From: Cyanobacteria bacterium CG_2015-22_32_23
GTDB lineage: Bacteria > Cyanobacteriota > Cyanobacteriia > Cyanobacteriales > Cyanobacteriaceae
Assembly (NCBI GenBank): GCA_009993045.1
Contig: JAACUG010000079.1
Coordinates: forward strand, 1 to 42,367
DNA length: 42,367 nucleotides
Direction of reading: 5' to 3'
Within the stretch, counting starts at the first letter, position 1, and each line of letters opens with the position of its first letter. Below, piece after piece: positions 33,784-42,113 of the stretch. The notes beneath the pieces were generated by a model. That model was not told the origin of the DNA. It ran no database searches and saw only the letters and a program-made list of their open reading frames with translations. The position numbers and the translations under genes are program-made.

Positions 33784-36297
33784 TTAAACGATTTGTTGTT
33801 TGATAATAAATTCTTGAACTTTATTACGATAAATTTGTAAATGTGACTCTGCCCATTCTCTATTATCACTATTGGCGTAAATATGAATTAACGGCTCTCC
33901 AGCGTCGGGTAAAATTAATACCCAATTATCTGTATGATTTTCGACTATTTTCACACCGTCAATTAATTCTAATTTTTCAGGAGATTCTGTTTCTACTAAA
34001 TACCTCATTAATGAGCCTTTTATTTTCCCTGGGCAACGCAAAGAATGATATTTATGACAAACAAGAGGTAATTCGCTTCTGACTTGAGTTAGCGATCGCT
34101 CTTGTATGGTAAGCATTTCAATTAATTTAGCAATGGTAAACATCGCATCGAAACCGGGATGAAGTTGAGGAAAAATAAAACCCATATCTCCACTACCACC
34201 TAATACCACATTGTAATTACTTTGAGTAGCTTCCATAATAGCAGTAGGATTGGCCTTAGTGCGAATAACTTTACCATCATGACGACGAGCAATTTGTTCA
34301 ACGGCAGAGGATGTATTAATAGGTACGACAACCGTTCCTCTGGGATAAGCCGTTAAAATGGTATTTACCATCAACGCAGTTAATTCTTCTCCCCTGATTT
34401 GAATTCCCGACTCATCTACTAACATTAATAATTCACCATTAGCAGATACTTGGACACCGAAATTAGCTTTTAACGCTTCCACTACATGACCTAATTGAAA
34501 CAAAAGATTTTCTCTTTCGGCGGTGGAAATCGCTCTTTGCCGTAAACTAGCATTTAAAACCACCGCATCACAGCCAAACCCCGCTAATAATTGCGGTAAA
34601 ATTGCTCCTGATACAGAATAAACATAGTCAATTACAATTTTAGTATTACTGTTACGAATTGCCTCAACATTTAACTGAGTTTCAAAGGTTTTGCAATAAG
34701 TATCTACTACTTGAGAAGGATAAGACATATCGCCAATATCCATAGCTTGAACTCTTCTTAAGTCTTCTTTAAAATAAGCACCTTCTATTTTTTTCTCTTT
34801 GGCTTTAGATATATTGATACCATTAGTATCAAAAAACTCAATCATGATATAGTCGTGGCGATCAGGATGTAGTCTTACATGAACTCCCCCAGCTACTTTT
34901 AATTTGGGTGTCATGGTGCGAGAAATGGGAATAGCCGTTGATTCTAAGTTTTGAATATCGATACCCACAGACATTAAACCTGCTATCAAAGAGCGACTTA
35001 CCATGCGAGACACACTACGTTGATCTCTTGAAACTACCACACAAGAACCTGATTTTAAAATTGAACCATAAGCTGCACCTAGTTTAACGGCAAATTCAGG
35101 GGTAATATCTATATTTGCTAATCCTGTAACTCCTCTTTGTCCAAAAAGATTACGATGAGCAATGTTACCCCAAATTAAGTTAATGTTTAAAATTGCCCCA
35201 GATTCGATTCTTTTACTAGGCCAAACTCTTACTCCTGTATTGATTTGGGCTTCTTCCCCAATATTACACAATTGACCAATTACCGCCCCTTCTAATATAT
35301 GCGATCGCCGATCAATTCTTGTGCCTCTAGCCACAACACAAGCAGAAAGAGAGGCTTCTTCTCCCACAATCACACCATTCCAAATAATAGGGCGATTTAA
35401 TTCGGCATCATCACCAATAGTGACATTATCCCCGATAATTGTACCACTACGAATTTTTGCCCTAGCACCGATACGACAATTATTACCAATTAAACAAGGA
35501 CTTTCTAGCACTGCGGTAGAATCAATATAAGTATTTTCTCCAATCCAAATACCCTGTTTTCGTTCCAAAGAGGGAAAATTTAGCTTAACAGCCCCAGATA
35601 AACCATCATAATGGGCATCTCGATAGGCTTCTAAATGCCCCACATCACACCAATAACCATCAGCAATATAGCCATACAAAGGTTCTCCTCTATCAAGAAG
35701 CAAAGGAAATAAATCTTGAGAAAAATCCGCTTCAACTTCAGGAGGTAAATATTCTAATACTTCAGGCTCAAGAATATAAATACCAGTATTAACGGTATCG
35801 GAAAAAATTTCGCTGGTGGAAGGTTTTTCTAAAAATCTTTGTATTCTACCCTCAGAATCAGTAATAACTACGCCAAATTCAATAGGATTAGGTACTTTAG
35901 TTAAAATTAACGTCGCTTTAGCACCTTTTTCTCGATGAAAAGCGATGGCTGCTTGTAAATTAAAATCAGTAATACTATCACCACTAATTACGACAAAAGT
36001 GCGATCTAACATTTGCTCAACTTTTTTGACACATCCAGCCGTACCAAGGGGTTGATCTTCCTCTATGGAATATTTCATGATGACATCAAAATCCTTCCCT
36101 TCTTGAAAATAATCCCGAAAAACATCAGGTAAATAGTGAAGAGTCGCAATTATTTCTTTGATACCATTGTGTTTCAATAAATTAACAATATGTTCGGCGA
36201 TGGGTCTGTTTAAGACTGGTACCATAGGTTTAGGTAAATCGCAGGTTAAAGGACGTAATCTCGTACCCGAACCACCAGCCATTAAAACAGCGCGCAT
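33784..36297 (-). CDS. Sugar-1-phosphate nucleotidyltransferase fused to a degenerate phosphohexomutase domain
   Basis: An 837-residue two-part protein usually annotated as mannose-1-phosphate guanylyltransferase in cyanobacteria. The N-terminal nucleotidyltransferase domain is intact: GGSGTRLRPLT at 8-18, PKPM, and catalytic segments such as GDSITDFNLQAA. A left-handed beta-helix of hexapeptides (about 255-350) follows. The C-terminal half has the phosphohexomutase fold from about residue 385, but its catalytic motifs are gone. The phosphoserine loop (TASHNP in relatives) reads RLHPDR near 475, the metal loop DxDxDR reads SANGE near 615, and the substrate loop EMSGH region reads GGSGDMGF near 702. 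So it probably activates a sugar and carries a non-catalytic mutase-like module. It is convergent with the flotillin operon. Confidence 0.9.
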   Translation of the reverse strand: MRAVLMAGGSGTRLRPLTCDLPKPMVPVLNRPIAEHIVNLLKHNGIKEIIATLHYLPDVFRDYFQEGKDFDVIMKYSIEEDQPLGTAGCVKKVEQMLDRTFVVISGDSITDFNLQAAIAFHREKGAKATLILTKVPNPIEFGVVITDSEGRIQRFLEKPSTSEIFSDTVNTGIYILEPEVLEYLPPEVEADFSQDLFPLLLDRGEPLYGYIADGYWCDVGHLEAYRDAHYDGLSGAVKLNFPSLERKQGIWIGENTYIDSTAVLESPCLIGNNCRIGARAKIRSGTIIGDNVTIGDDAELNRPIIWNGVIVGEEASLSACVVARGTRIDRRSHILEGAVIGQLCNIGEEAQINTGVRVWPSKRIESGAILNINLIWGNIAHRNLFGQRGVTGLANIDITPEFAVKLGAAYGSILKSGSCVVVSRDQRSVSRMVSRSLIAGLMSVGIDIQNLESTAIPISRTMTPKLKVAGGVHVRLHPDRHDYIMIEFFDTNGINISKAKEKKIEGAYFKEDLRRVQAMDIGDMSYPSQVVDTYCKTFETQLNVEAIRNSNTKIVIDYVYSVSGAILPQLLAGFGCDAVVLNASLRQRAISTAERENLLFQLGHVVEALKANFGVQVSANGELLMLVDESGIQIRGEELTALMVNTILTAYPRGTVVVPINTSSAVEQIARRHDGKVIRTKANPTAIMEATQSNYNVVLGGSGDMGFIFPQLHPGFDAMFTIAKLIEMLTIQERSLTQVRSELPLVCHKYHSLRCPGKIKGSLMRYLVETESPEKLELIDGVKIVENHTDNWVLILPDAGEPLIHIYANSDNREWAESHLQIYRNKVQEFIIKQQIV

Positions 36298-36330
36298 ATA
36301 ATTTTCCTCTGGATGTAATAGGTAAAGGGT

Positions 36331-36390
36331 AATGAGTAATGAGTAATGAGCAAAGGTAAATACATAATTCCCCGTTTCCTTTCCAATTCC
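36331..36390. repeat. Heptamer AATGAG-N x3 and TTCCCCGTTTCC dispersed element
   Basis: 36331-36351 is AATGAGT, AATGAGT, AATGAGC. 36367-36390 contains ATTCCCCGTTTCCTTTCC, matching at all but one of 23 positions the reverse complement of 25497-25519, and similar to 41072-41095. Both lie in the gap between purB and the sugar nucleotidyltransferase gene, which are co-directional. Confidence 0.75.
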
Positions 36391-36404
36391 TTATTCCTTA
36401 TTAA

Positions 36405-37700
36405 TTAAATTCCTAGTCTTTGATAAATTGTATCAAGATTCTTTAAGTGTTGTTGAGGATCAAAACAAGTATTTACCTCGTCACCTGATAATAATTGTTG
36501 AACTTCGCTGTTATTTTCAATTAAGTTACGGAAATTACCATCTTGAGTATTCCATGCTTGATGGGCGCAACCTTGCACCAGTTTATAAGCATCTTCTCGA
36601 CTCATACCCTTTGAGACTAAAGCTAATAAAACTTTTTGACTGAAAATGACACCGCCATAAACGTTCATATTTCTCGCCATATTATCAGGATATACCAATA
36701 GATTTTGAATCAAATTAGTGGTTTCTCTTAACATAAAATGGATTAAAATGCAAGTATCTGGCAAAATTACTCTTTCCACAGAACTATGAGAAATATCTCT
36801 TTCATGCCATAAAGCTACATTCTCTAAGGCTGCAACGGCATTTCCCCTGATAATTCTTGCCATGCCTGTTATTCGCTCACTACGAATGGGATTACGTTTA
36901 TGAGGCATCGCTGATGAGCCTTTTTGTCCTTTAGAAAAATACTCTTCTACTTCTAAGACATCGGTTCTTTGAAGGTTACGAATTTCTACGGAAAATCTTT
37001 CTAAAGAAGCCGCTACAAGGGCGATTTGTTGGATAAATTCTGCATGACGATCTCTTGAAATAACTTGAGTGGAAGCTGTATCAGGTTCTAACCCTAACAA
37101 GTTACAAGCAATAGCTTCAATACGAGGATCAATATTAGCATAAGTTCCCACCGCACCAGAAATTTTGCCCACAGAAATATCTTGACGTAATTTTACTAAA
37201 CGATCACGATTACGACGCATTTCTGCTAACCAACCTGCTAGTTTAAAACCGAAGGTAATGGGTTCGGCATGAATACCGTGCGATCGCCCTACCATAAAAG
37301 TATAACGGTGTTGTTGAGCCTGATAACGAATAGCTTGGATAGTGTCTTCTACGGATTCGAGAATAAGATTTAAACTAGCCACCATTTGTAATGCCAAAGC
37401 AGTATCGAGCATATCAGAGCTAGTCATACCCAGATGAATATATCTTCCTGCATCTCCCACATATTCATTGACATTAGTCAAAAAAGCAATTACATCGTGA
37501 CGAACTTCAGCTTCAATTTCTAAAACTCTTTCTACATCAAAATTAGCCTTTTTTTTAATTTCTTCTACGGCTTCCTTGGGAATATTACCAACTTCAGCTT
37601 GAGCCTCACAAACGGCAATTTCTACCTGTAACCATGTTTTTAAACGATATTCGTCAGTCCAGATTCCGCCCATTTCGGGCAAGGTATAACGTTCAATCAC
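36405..37700 (-). CDS. purB: Adenylosuccinate lyase
   Basis: PurB catalyses two fumarate-releasing steps of purine synthesis: SAICAR to AICAR and adenylosuccinate to AMP. The 431-residue protein begins MIERYTLPEMGGIWTDEYRL, the expected N-terminus of the bacterial short form. Conserved elements include FLTNVNEYVGDAGRYIHLGMTSSDMLDTAL, MVGRSHGIHAEPITFG with the catalytic histidine, and the fumarase/aspartase superfamily signature GSSAMPHKRNP near 267, whose mobile serine acts as the general base. It is upstream of the sugar nucleotidyltransferase gene on the same strand, and diverges from the toxin-antitoxin operon across 140 bp. Confidence 0.97.
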   Translation of the reverse strand: MIERYTLPEMGGIWTDEYRLKTWLQVEIAVCEAQAEVGNIPKEAVEEIKKKANFDVERVLEIEAEVRHDVIAFLTNVNEYVGDAGRYIHLGMTSSDMLDTALALQMVASLNLILESVEDTIQAIRYQAQQHRYTFMVGRSHGIHAEPITFGFKLAGWLAEMRRNRDRLVKLRQDISVGKISGAVGTYANIDPRIEAIACNLLGLEPDTASTQVISRDRHAEFIQQIALVAASLERFSVEIRNLQRTDVLEVEEYFSKGQKGSSAMPHKRNPIRSERITGMARIIRGNAVAALENVALWHERDISHSSVERVILPDTCILIHFMLRETTNLIQNLLVYPDNMARNMNVYGGVIFSQKVLLALVSKGMSREDAYKLVQGCAHQAWNTQDGNFRNLIENNSEVQQLLSGDEVNTCFDPQQHLKNLDTIYQRLGI

Positions 37701-37789
37701 TGTAATTTTTACTTTTTCGCAAATACAACTGGTATATTTTACCTTAATATGGAGTCTAAATTGACGTTTAGTCCATAAGAGTAAAATTT

Positions 37790-37815
37790 TGATATAATGT
37801 ACGCAAATATGTACA
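37790..37815 (+). promoter_or_regulatory. Extended -10 promoter and twin TGTAC operator of the yefM-yoeB pair
   Basis: TG-A-TATAAT at 37790-37798 is an extended -10 element. Overlapping and following it are TGTACG (37798-37803) and TGTACA (37810-37815), with centres 12 bp apart. In E. coli the YefM-YoeB complex is known to bind two palindromes with TGTACA cores spaced 12 bp centre to centre, so this looks like the same autoregulatory operator. The antitoxin ATG is at 37841. Confidence 0.65.
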
Positions 37816-37840
37816 AATACTGAATTTGTTAAAAAAAATA

Positions 37841-38125
37841 ATGTTTAGTTACGAAATTACATCCCCAACAGAAGCTAGAAATGGATTATTTCAACTGTTA
37901 GATAAAGTGGTAGAGAATCGTGAAGTGTTTATCATTAATCGTCGTAATGGAGAAAATGTCGCTTTAATTGCCGAATCTGATTTGCGTAGTTTAGTAGAAA
38001 CAGTTTATTTGTTAAGATCTCCTAATAATGCTCGTAATTTATTTGATGCCATAGAAGAATCTACCACAGGAAAAATCAAACCACAATCAATGGAGGATTT
38101 AAAAGGAGAGTTAGGAATTGAGTAA
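37841..38125 (+). CDS. yefM: Phd/YefM-family antitoxin
   Basis: A 94-residue antitoxin that should bind and neutralise the YoeB toxin and, with it, repress their promoter. The N-terminal Phd/YefM dimer domain is clear: SYEITSPTEARNGLFQLLDKVVENREVFIINRRNGENVALIAESDLRSLVETVYLLRSP, with the E-A-R-N and NGENVALI segments. The C-terminal acidic tail (DAIEESTTGKIKPQSMEDLKGELGIE) is the toxin-binding part. I chose the ATG at 37841; an upstream TTG at 37826 would place five residues (MLKKI) before it. Its last 8 bp overlap the toxin gene, so translation is coupled. Diverges from purB. Confidence 0.9.
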   Translation: MFSYEITSPTEARNGLFQLLDKVVENREVFIINRRNGENVALIAESDLRSLVETVYLLRSPNNARNLFDAIEESTTGKIKPQSMEDLKGELGIE

Positions 38126-38444
38126 GAAAAAGAAAGAAAATAAATCTTTCCCTCAAGCAGAAATAGAACAATCTTTTGTACAAATTCTGGGGTTTAGTAG
38201 TCAATTTAAAAGCGATTTAAAATGGTGGTTTAATAATGATGAAAAAAAAGCCGAAAAAATATTAGACTTAGTCACTGAAGTCATGAAAAATCCATTTAAA
38301 GGCATTGGAAAACCAGAACCTTTAAAGTATATAGATAGCAATATTTGGTCAAGAAGAATTGATTTAGAACATCGTTTAATTTATCGCATTACTAAAACTC
38401 AAATTGATTTTTTAGCCTGTCGTTTTCATTATGATTCTATCTAA
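38118..38444 (+). CDS. yoeB: YoeB/Txe-family mRNA interferase toxin
   Basis: A 108-residue ribosome-dependent endoribonuclease toxin. The YoeB domain starts near residue 23 (ILGFSSQFKSDLKWWFNNDEKKAEKILDLV). Likely catalytic residues are all present: E67 in GIGKPEPLK, R86 in LEHRLIYR, and H104-Y105 in the terminal CRFHYDSI. No in-frame ATG precedes the domain, so translation probably starts at TTG 38118, 10 bases after GGAG (38104-38107). The resulting lysine-rich, 22-residue N-terminal extension (MSKKKKENKSFPQAEIEQSF) is longer than the compact E. coli YoeB (84 residues). It overlaps the antitoxin gene and ends just before the secF terminator. Confidence 0.88.
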   Translation: MSKKKKENKSFPQAEIEQSFVQILGFSSQFKSDLKWWFNNDEKKAEKILDLVTEVMKNPFKGIGKPEPLKYIDSNIWSRRIDLEHRLIYRITKTQIDFLACRFHYDSI

Positions 38445-38484
38445 AAAAAATTGTTGGGTTATGTTTTAATTTTTTCAACCCAAC
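38443..38484 (-). terminator. Rho-independent terminator after secF
   Basis: Read on the minus strand, GTTGGGTT (complement of 38477-38484) is followed by a 16-base A-rich loop, then AACCCAAC (38453-38460) and a T-tract AATTTTTTTT. The perfect 8-bp stem plus U-run suits termination of the minus-strand secD-secF transcript. It may also end the convergent toxin transcript. Confidence 0.65.
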
Positions 38485-38496
38485 CTACTATTTTAA

Positions 38497-39438
38497 CTAT
38501 GCTGTAACTGCTTTTTTTTGGGAAACTTTACGCCACCAACCAAGTAAAGTACTAGCAATAAAAATACTTGAATAAGCTCCGCAAATAAAGCCTACGATTA
38601 GGGCAAGAGCGAAAAATTTAAGGGTTTCACCACCGAATAAGAAAATGGCTACTACGGGCAAAAGAGTCGTTAAACTGGTATTAATAGAACGTGTTAATGT
38701 TTGTAATACTGCTTGATCGACAATTTCATTAATATTCTGGGTATTCGCTTCTTTAGCAATTTCTCGAATACGATCATAAATTACTACGGTATCATTAACA
38801 GAAAACCCAGTAATAGTTAATAAAGCCACAAGAAAAAGAGTATCAACTTCTACGCCACCCACTAAACCTAAAATGGCAAAAACTCCCGTAGTCACTAAAA
38901 CGTCGTGGAATAAAGCGATAATGGCAAAAATAGCGTAATCAGTTTTAAATCGAAAACTTAAATAAACAATAATCCCCGTAAAAGAGACTATTAATGCTAA
39001 AAATCCCGATATAAATAATTCTTTCCCTATGGTTGGTCCTACAGTGTCAATTTGGATGGTTTTTTCATCAAATATGCCGATTTTTTCTGTTAATATTTGC
39101 TGTAATTTTGTTCTCTCATCTACGTCTAAAGTTTTTGTACGAATAGAGATACCATGTTGATCTTTTCCGACAATTTGAATACTGCTATTATTGCCTAAAT
39201 TTTCCGAGTCTAAAATCTCTCTAACTTCATTTACTGTCAAAGGGCGATCGCAGTTATTAGCTATGGTACAATCTAATTCTACTTGCAATCTTGTACCACC
39301 GACAAAATCAAGACTAGGACGTAAAATAGTACCGATAGAAGTATAAGAAATAACCATAGCGATCACACTTCCAATACATAAAATAGCAGAGATACTCCAC
39401 CAAATTTTTTCCCATTTAACAACGCTAAATTTAATCAT
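38497..39438 (-). CDS. secF: Protein translocase subunit SecF
   Basis: SecF pairs with SecD to use the proton gradient to pull secreted proteins out of the Sec channel. The 313-residue protein has six transmembrane segments. The first (about 12-32) precedes the periplasmic domain, with [13 protein letters not shown] at about 39-51 and [10 protein letters not shown] near 131. The conserved core follows: [33 protein letters not shown] and [15 protein letters not shown] (about 211-225), then [48 protein letters not shown]. It is separated from secD by 136 bp containing a dispersed repeat, on the same strand. Confidence 0.97.
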   Translation of the reverse strand: MIKFSVVKWEKIWWSISAILCIGSVIAMVISYTSIGTILRPSLDFVGGTRLQVELDCTIANNCDRPLTVNEVREILDSENLGNNSSIQIVGKDQHGISIRTKTLDVDERTKLQQILTEKIGIFDEKTIQIDTVGPTIGKELFISGFLALIVSFTGIIVYLSFRFKTDYAIFAIIALFHDVLVTTGVFAILGLVGGVEVDTLFLVALLTITGFSVNDTVVIYDRIREIAKEANTQNINEIVDQAVLQTLTRSINTSLTTLLPVVAIFLFGGETLKFFALALIVGFICGAYSSIFIASTLLGWWRKVSQKKAVTA

Positions 39439-39473
39439 AAGTAAAAAAATAATGAATAATGAATAGTTTTTAT

Positions 39474-39502
39474 CGCCCCTAAATCCCCAATTTTGGGGAC
39501 TT
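39474..39502 (-). repeat. Inverted copy of the CCCCAGAATTGGGG element
   Basis: Reverse complement of the element at 9444-9472 and 31118-31146, differing at one position, where the central palindrome is CCCCAAAATTGGGG. It sits in the secD-secF intergenic spacer. Confidence 0.85.
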
Positions 39503-39574
39503 TTAATCTCCCTATTTCATTCCCAGAATAGGAGGCAGGAGGGCAAACCCCAACATTGAAAGAAAGGAGCATAA

Positions 39575-40987
39575 TTAATTATTAGCTGGTTTAATATTAG
39601 GGCAGAATAATTCTGGGCGTTGACGGATAGTGGGAAAACCTAACACCGTAATTAACATAAAAGTACGAGTACAAGTTAAGGCTGTAAACATACTAATAAC
39701 AACACCGATACCTAAAGTTAAAGCAAACCCTTTCACTAAACCTGAGCCTAACCAGAATAAAGCCGCACAAGCGATTAAAGTAGTCACGTTACCATCTAAA
39801 ATACTAGAAAATGCTCGATAAAATCCTGATTCCACTGAGCGATATAGGGTTTTTCCGTCTCTTAATTCTTCTCTGGTACGTTCAAAAATTAATACATTTG
39901 CATCAACTGCCATACCAATACTAAGAAGAAAACCTGCGATACCGGGTAAAGTTAAAGTTACTCCTGCTAAAGAAAAACAAGCTAAATTTAGAACAGCGTA
40001 AATAATTAAAGAAAAATCCGCAATAATACCTGGTAAGCGATAATAAACCGCCATAAACACTAAAACAAGGAGTAAACCTGAAATTCCAGCAATAATGCTT
40101 CGGCGAATGCTATCTTGTCCTAAAGTTGCACCAACGGTACGATTTTCCACTATTTTAACGGGTAAAGGTAAAGCTCCCCCCTCCAATTGTAAAGCTAACT
40201 CTCTAGCTTGTTCGAGGGTATAACCACTACCGCCAGAAATACTTGCTCTACCGCCCATAATTCCCGTACTAGCATATTCCGCACTAACACCGGGGGAGCT
40301 AATGAGTTTATTATCAAGGAATATACCTAAAGTCCGTCCTGTACCTGCGATACTTTTAGTTAATTCTGCAAATAATTTGCCTCCTTCATCATTAAATTCC
40401 AGCACCACTTCCCAATCATTACCTTGTTGGGTAGGTTGATAATTAGCATTTTTGAGCTTTTCACCGTTTAATTCGCTTTTTGTGTATAACTGTTGAGATA
40501 ATACCGCTATTTCTGCTTTTTTTGCTTCAATTTTTGCCTCCTGTGCCGTTAATTCTTCTCCTTTTAAGGATTGTGCTTGAAAAATTAATTCTCCTATTTC
40601 CTGTTGTTTAATTTGATATTGGGCTTGAATTTCAGGATTATCGGTTTCGGTACGAAAATCTAATTGTGCTGTACCTCCTAATACTCTTTCTGCTTCTTGG
40701 GGATCATTTACCCCCGGTAATTGTACTAAAATGCGATCGCTGCCCACACTTTGTACTACTGCTTCTGATACCCCTAAACCATTGACTCGATTATCAATAA
40801 CGGTGCGTACCCCTTCGAGTTTTTCGGGAGTAATTTCTGACACTTCAGGAGTGGTTTGTAATTGAATAGTTAATTGAGATCCACCTCTTAAATCTAACCC
40901 TAATTGTAAAGGTAAATTGATCAAAGTTAAGATTGAAGTAGCAATTAAAACAATTATTAAAATAATAAATACTCTTTGCTTTTCCAT
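39575..40987 (-). CDS. secD: Protein translocase subunit SecD
   Basis: The larger half of the SecDF export motor. The 470-residue protein has a first transmembrane helix (about 7-25), then LGLDLRGGSQLTIQL at about 29-43. A long periplasmic P1 domain holds RTVIDNRVNGLGVSEAVVQ and VQLPGV, and the GAALPLP-type segment (LQLEGGALPLPVKIVE) closes it. Five more helices follow, including TLPGIAGFLLSIGMAVDANVLIFERTREEL (about 347-376), a conserved proton-path region. The P1 insert (about 125-170, rich in Gln and Glu: QAQSLKGEELTAQEAKIEAKK) is a coiled-coil-like extension. It is downstream of pdhB on the same strand. Confidence 0.97.
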   Translation of the reverse strand: MEKQRVFIILIIVLIATSILTLINLPLQLGLDLRGGSQLTIQLQTTPEVSEITPEKLEGVRTVIDNRVNGLGVSEAVVQSVGSDRILVQLPGVNDPQEAERVLGGTAQLDFRTETDNPEIQAQYQIKQQEIGELIFQAQSLKGEELTAQEAKIEAKKAEIAVLSQQLYTKSELNGEKLKNANYQPTQQGNDWEVVLEFNDEGGKLFAELTKSIAGTGRTLGIFLDNKLISSPGVSAEYASTGIMGGRASISGGSGYTLEQARELALQLEGGALPLPVKIVENRTVGATLGQDSIRRSIIAGISGLLLVLVFMAVYYRLPGIIADFSLIIYAVLNLACFSLAGVTLTLPGIAGFLLSIGMAVDANVLIFERTREELRDGKTLYRSVESGFYRAFSSILDGNVTTLIACAALFWLGSGLVKGFALTLGIGVVISMFTALTCTRTFMLITVLGFPTIRQRPELFCPNIKPANN

Positions 40988-41071
40988 TAATTAGTAATAA
41001 ATATTTTGTATATTGAAAGAGAATAATAGTGAACTACTCACACTGAATCGAGAATATTTTTAACATCATCA

Positions 41072-41095
41072 ATTCCCCGTTTCTTTTTTAATTCC
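41072..41095. repeat. ATTCCCCGTTTC dispersed element (third copy)
   Basis: ATTCCCCGTTTCTTTTTT followed by AATTCC, similar to 36367-36390 and inverted 25497-25519. Several AATTCCTAATTCC heptamer-like fragments follow immediately. It lies between pdhB and secD. Confidence 0.65.
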
Positions 41096-41129
41096 TAATT
41101 CCCCCTTTCCTTCCTAATTCCTAATGATT

Positions 41130-42113
41130 TTAAATTTGATTAGTCATGATTTTTTTTACCGCATCAACAATTTGTTCAGGTTGTACGATGGTTAATCTTT
41201 CTAATGTGCCATTATAAGGAGTAGGAATATCTTGAGATGATAAACGCACCACAGGACCATCTAATTCGTCAAATAATTGATCATTAATAGAAGCCGTTAA
41301 TTCAGCACCGATACCACCAGTTTTCATACATTCTTCCACGATGATTACTTTATGGGTTTTACGGATAGATTCACCAATAGTTGCCATATCTAAAGGCTTG
41401 AGGGAAATTAAATCGATGATTTCAGGATCATAACCGTCTTTTTCGATTTGTTTTAAAGCCTGAAGACAATGATGTCTCATCCGAGAATAGGTCAAAATAG
41501 TTACATCTTTCCCTTTTCTGACGATTTCTGCTTTATCTAAAGGTACTGTATATTCATAATTAGGCAGATTTTCTTTATGATTATATAATAAAACGTGTTC
41601 AAAAAATAACACAGGATTATCATCTCTAATGGCGGATTTTAACAAACCTTTAGCATTATAAGCCGTAGAACAAGCGACAATTTTTAACCCTGGCACTGCC
41701 TGAAAATAAGCCTCTAATCGCTGAGAATGTTCTGCTCCAAGTTGTCTGCCTACACCTCCTGGCCCTCTAATAACCACAGGAATTTTATAATTTCCTCCTG
41801 AAGTGTAACGCATCATTCCTGCATTATTGGCGATTTGGTTGAAAGCAAGTAACAGAAAACCCATATTCATCCCTTCAATAATAGGACGTAATCCTGCCAT
41901 TGCTGCACCTACTGCCATCCCTGTAAAGCTATTTTCGGCAATAGGAGTGTCTAATACTCTAAATTCTCCATATTTTTCGTATAAACCTTTGGTTACTTTA
42001 TATGAACCACCATATTGTCCTACATCTTCACCCAAGACAAATACTTTATCATCTTTCGCCATTTCTTCATCAATAGCTTGACGTAAAGCATTAAACATCA
42101 ATGTTTCTGCCAT
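41130..42113 (-). CDS. pdhB: Pyruvate dehydrogenase E1 component, beta subunit
   Basis: With the alpha subunit, this ThDP-dependent enzyme decarboxylates pyruvate and loads the acetyl group onto the lipoyl E2. The 327-residue protein starts [44 protein letters not shown] and has the transketolase-like beta domain with [73 protein letters not shown], then a C-terminal domain ([13 protein letters not shown] to DIPTPYNG). All are typical of PdhB of cyanobacteria and plastids. It is followed by secD and secF on the same strand; a shared transcript is possible though the gaps (142 and 136 bp) are long. Confidence 0.97.
   Translation of the reverse strand: MAETLMFNALRQAIDEEMAKDDKVFVLGEDVGQYGGSYKVTKGLYEKYGEFRVLDTPIAENSFTGMAVGAAMAGLRPIIEGMNMGFLLLAFNQIANNAGMMRYTSGGNYKIPVVIRGPGGVGRQLGAEHSQRLEAYFQAVPGLKIVACSTAYNAKGLLKSAIRDDNPVLFFEHVLLYNHKENLPNYEYTVPLDKAEIVRKGKDVTILTYSRMRHHCLQALKQIEKDGYDPEIIDLISLKPLDMATIGESIRKTHKVIIVEECMKTGGIGAELTASINDQLFDELDGPVVRLSSQDIPTPYNGTLERLTIVQPEQIVDAVKKIMTNQI

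Noticed and set aside
37761-37798. TTGACG (37761-37766) as -35 of the toxin-antitoxin promoter
   Set aside because: The spacer to TATAAT is 26 bp, too long; the extended -10 explains the promoter better.
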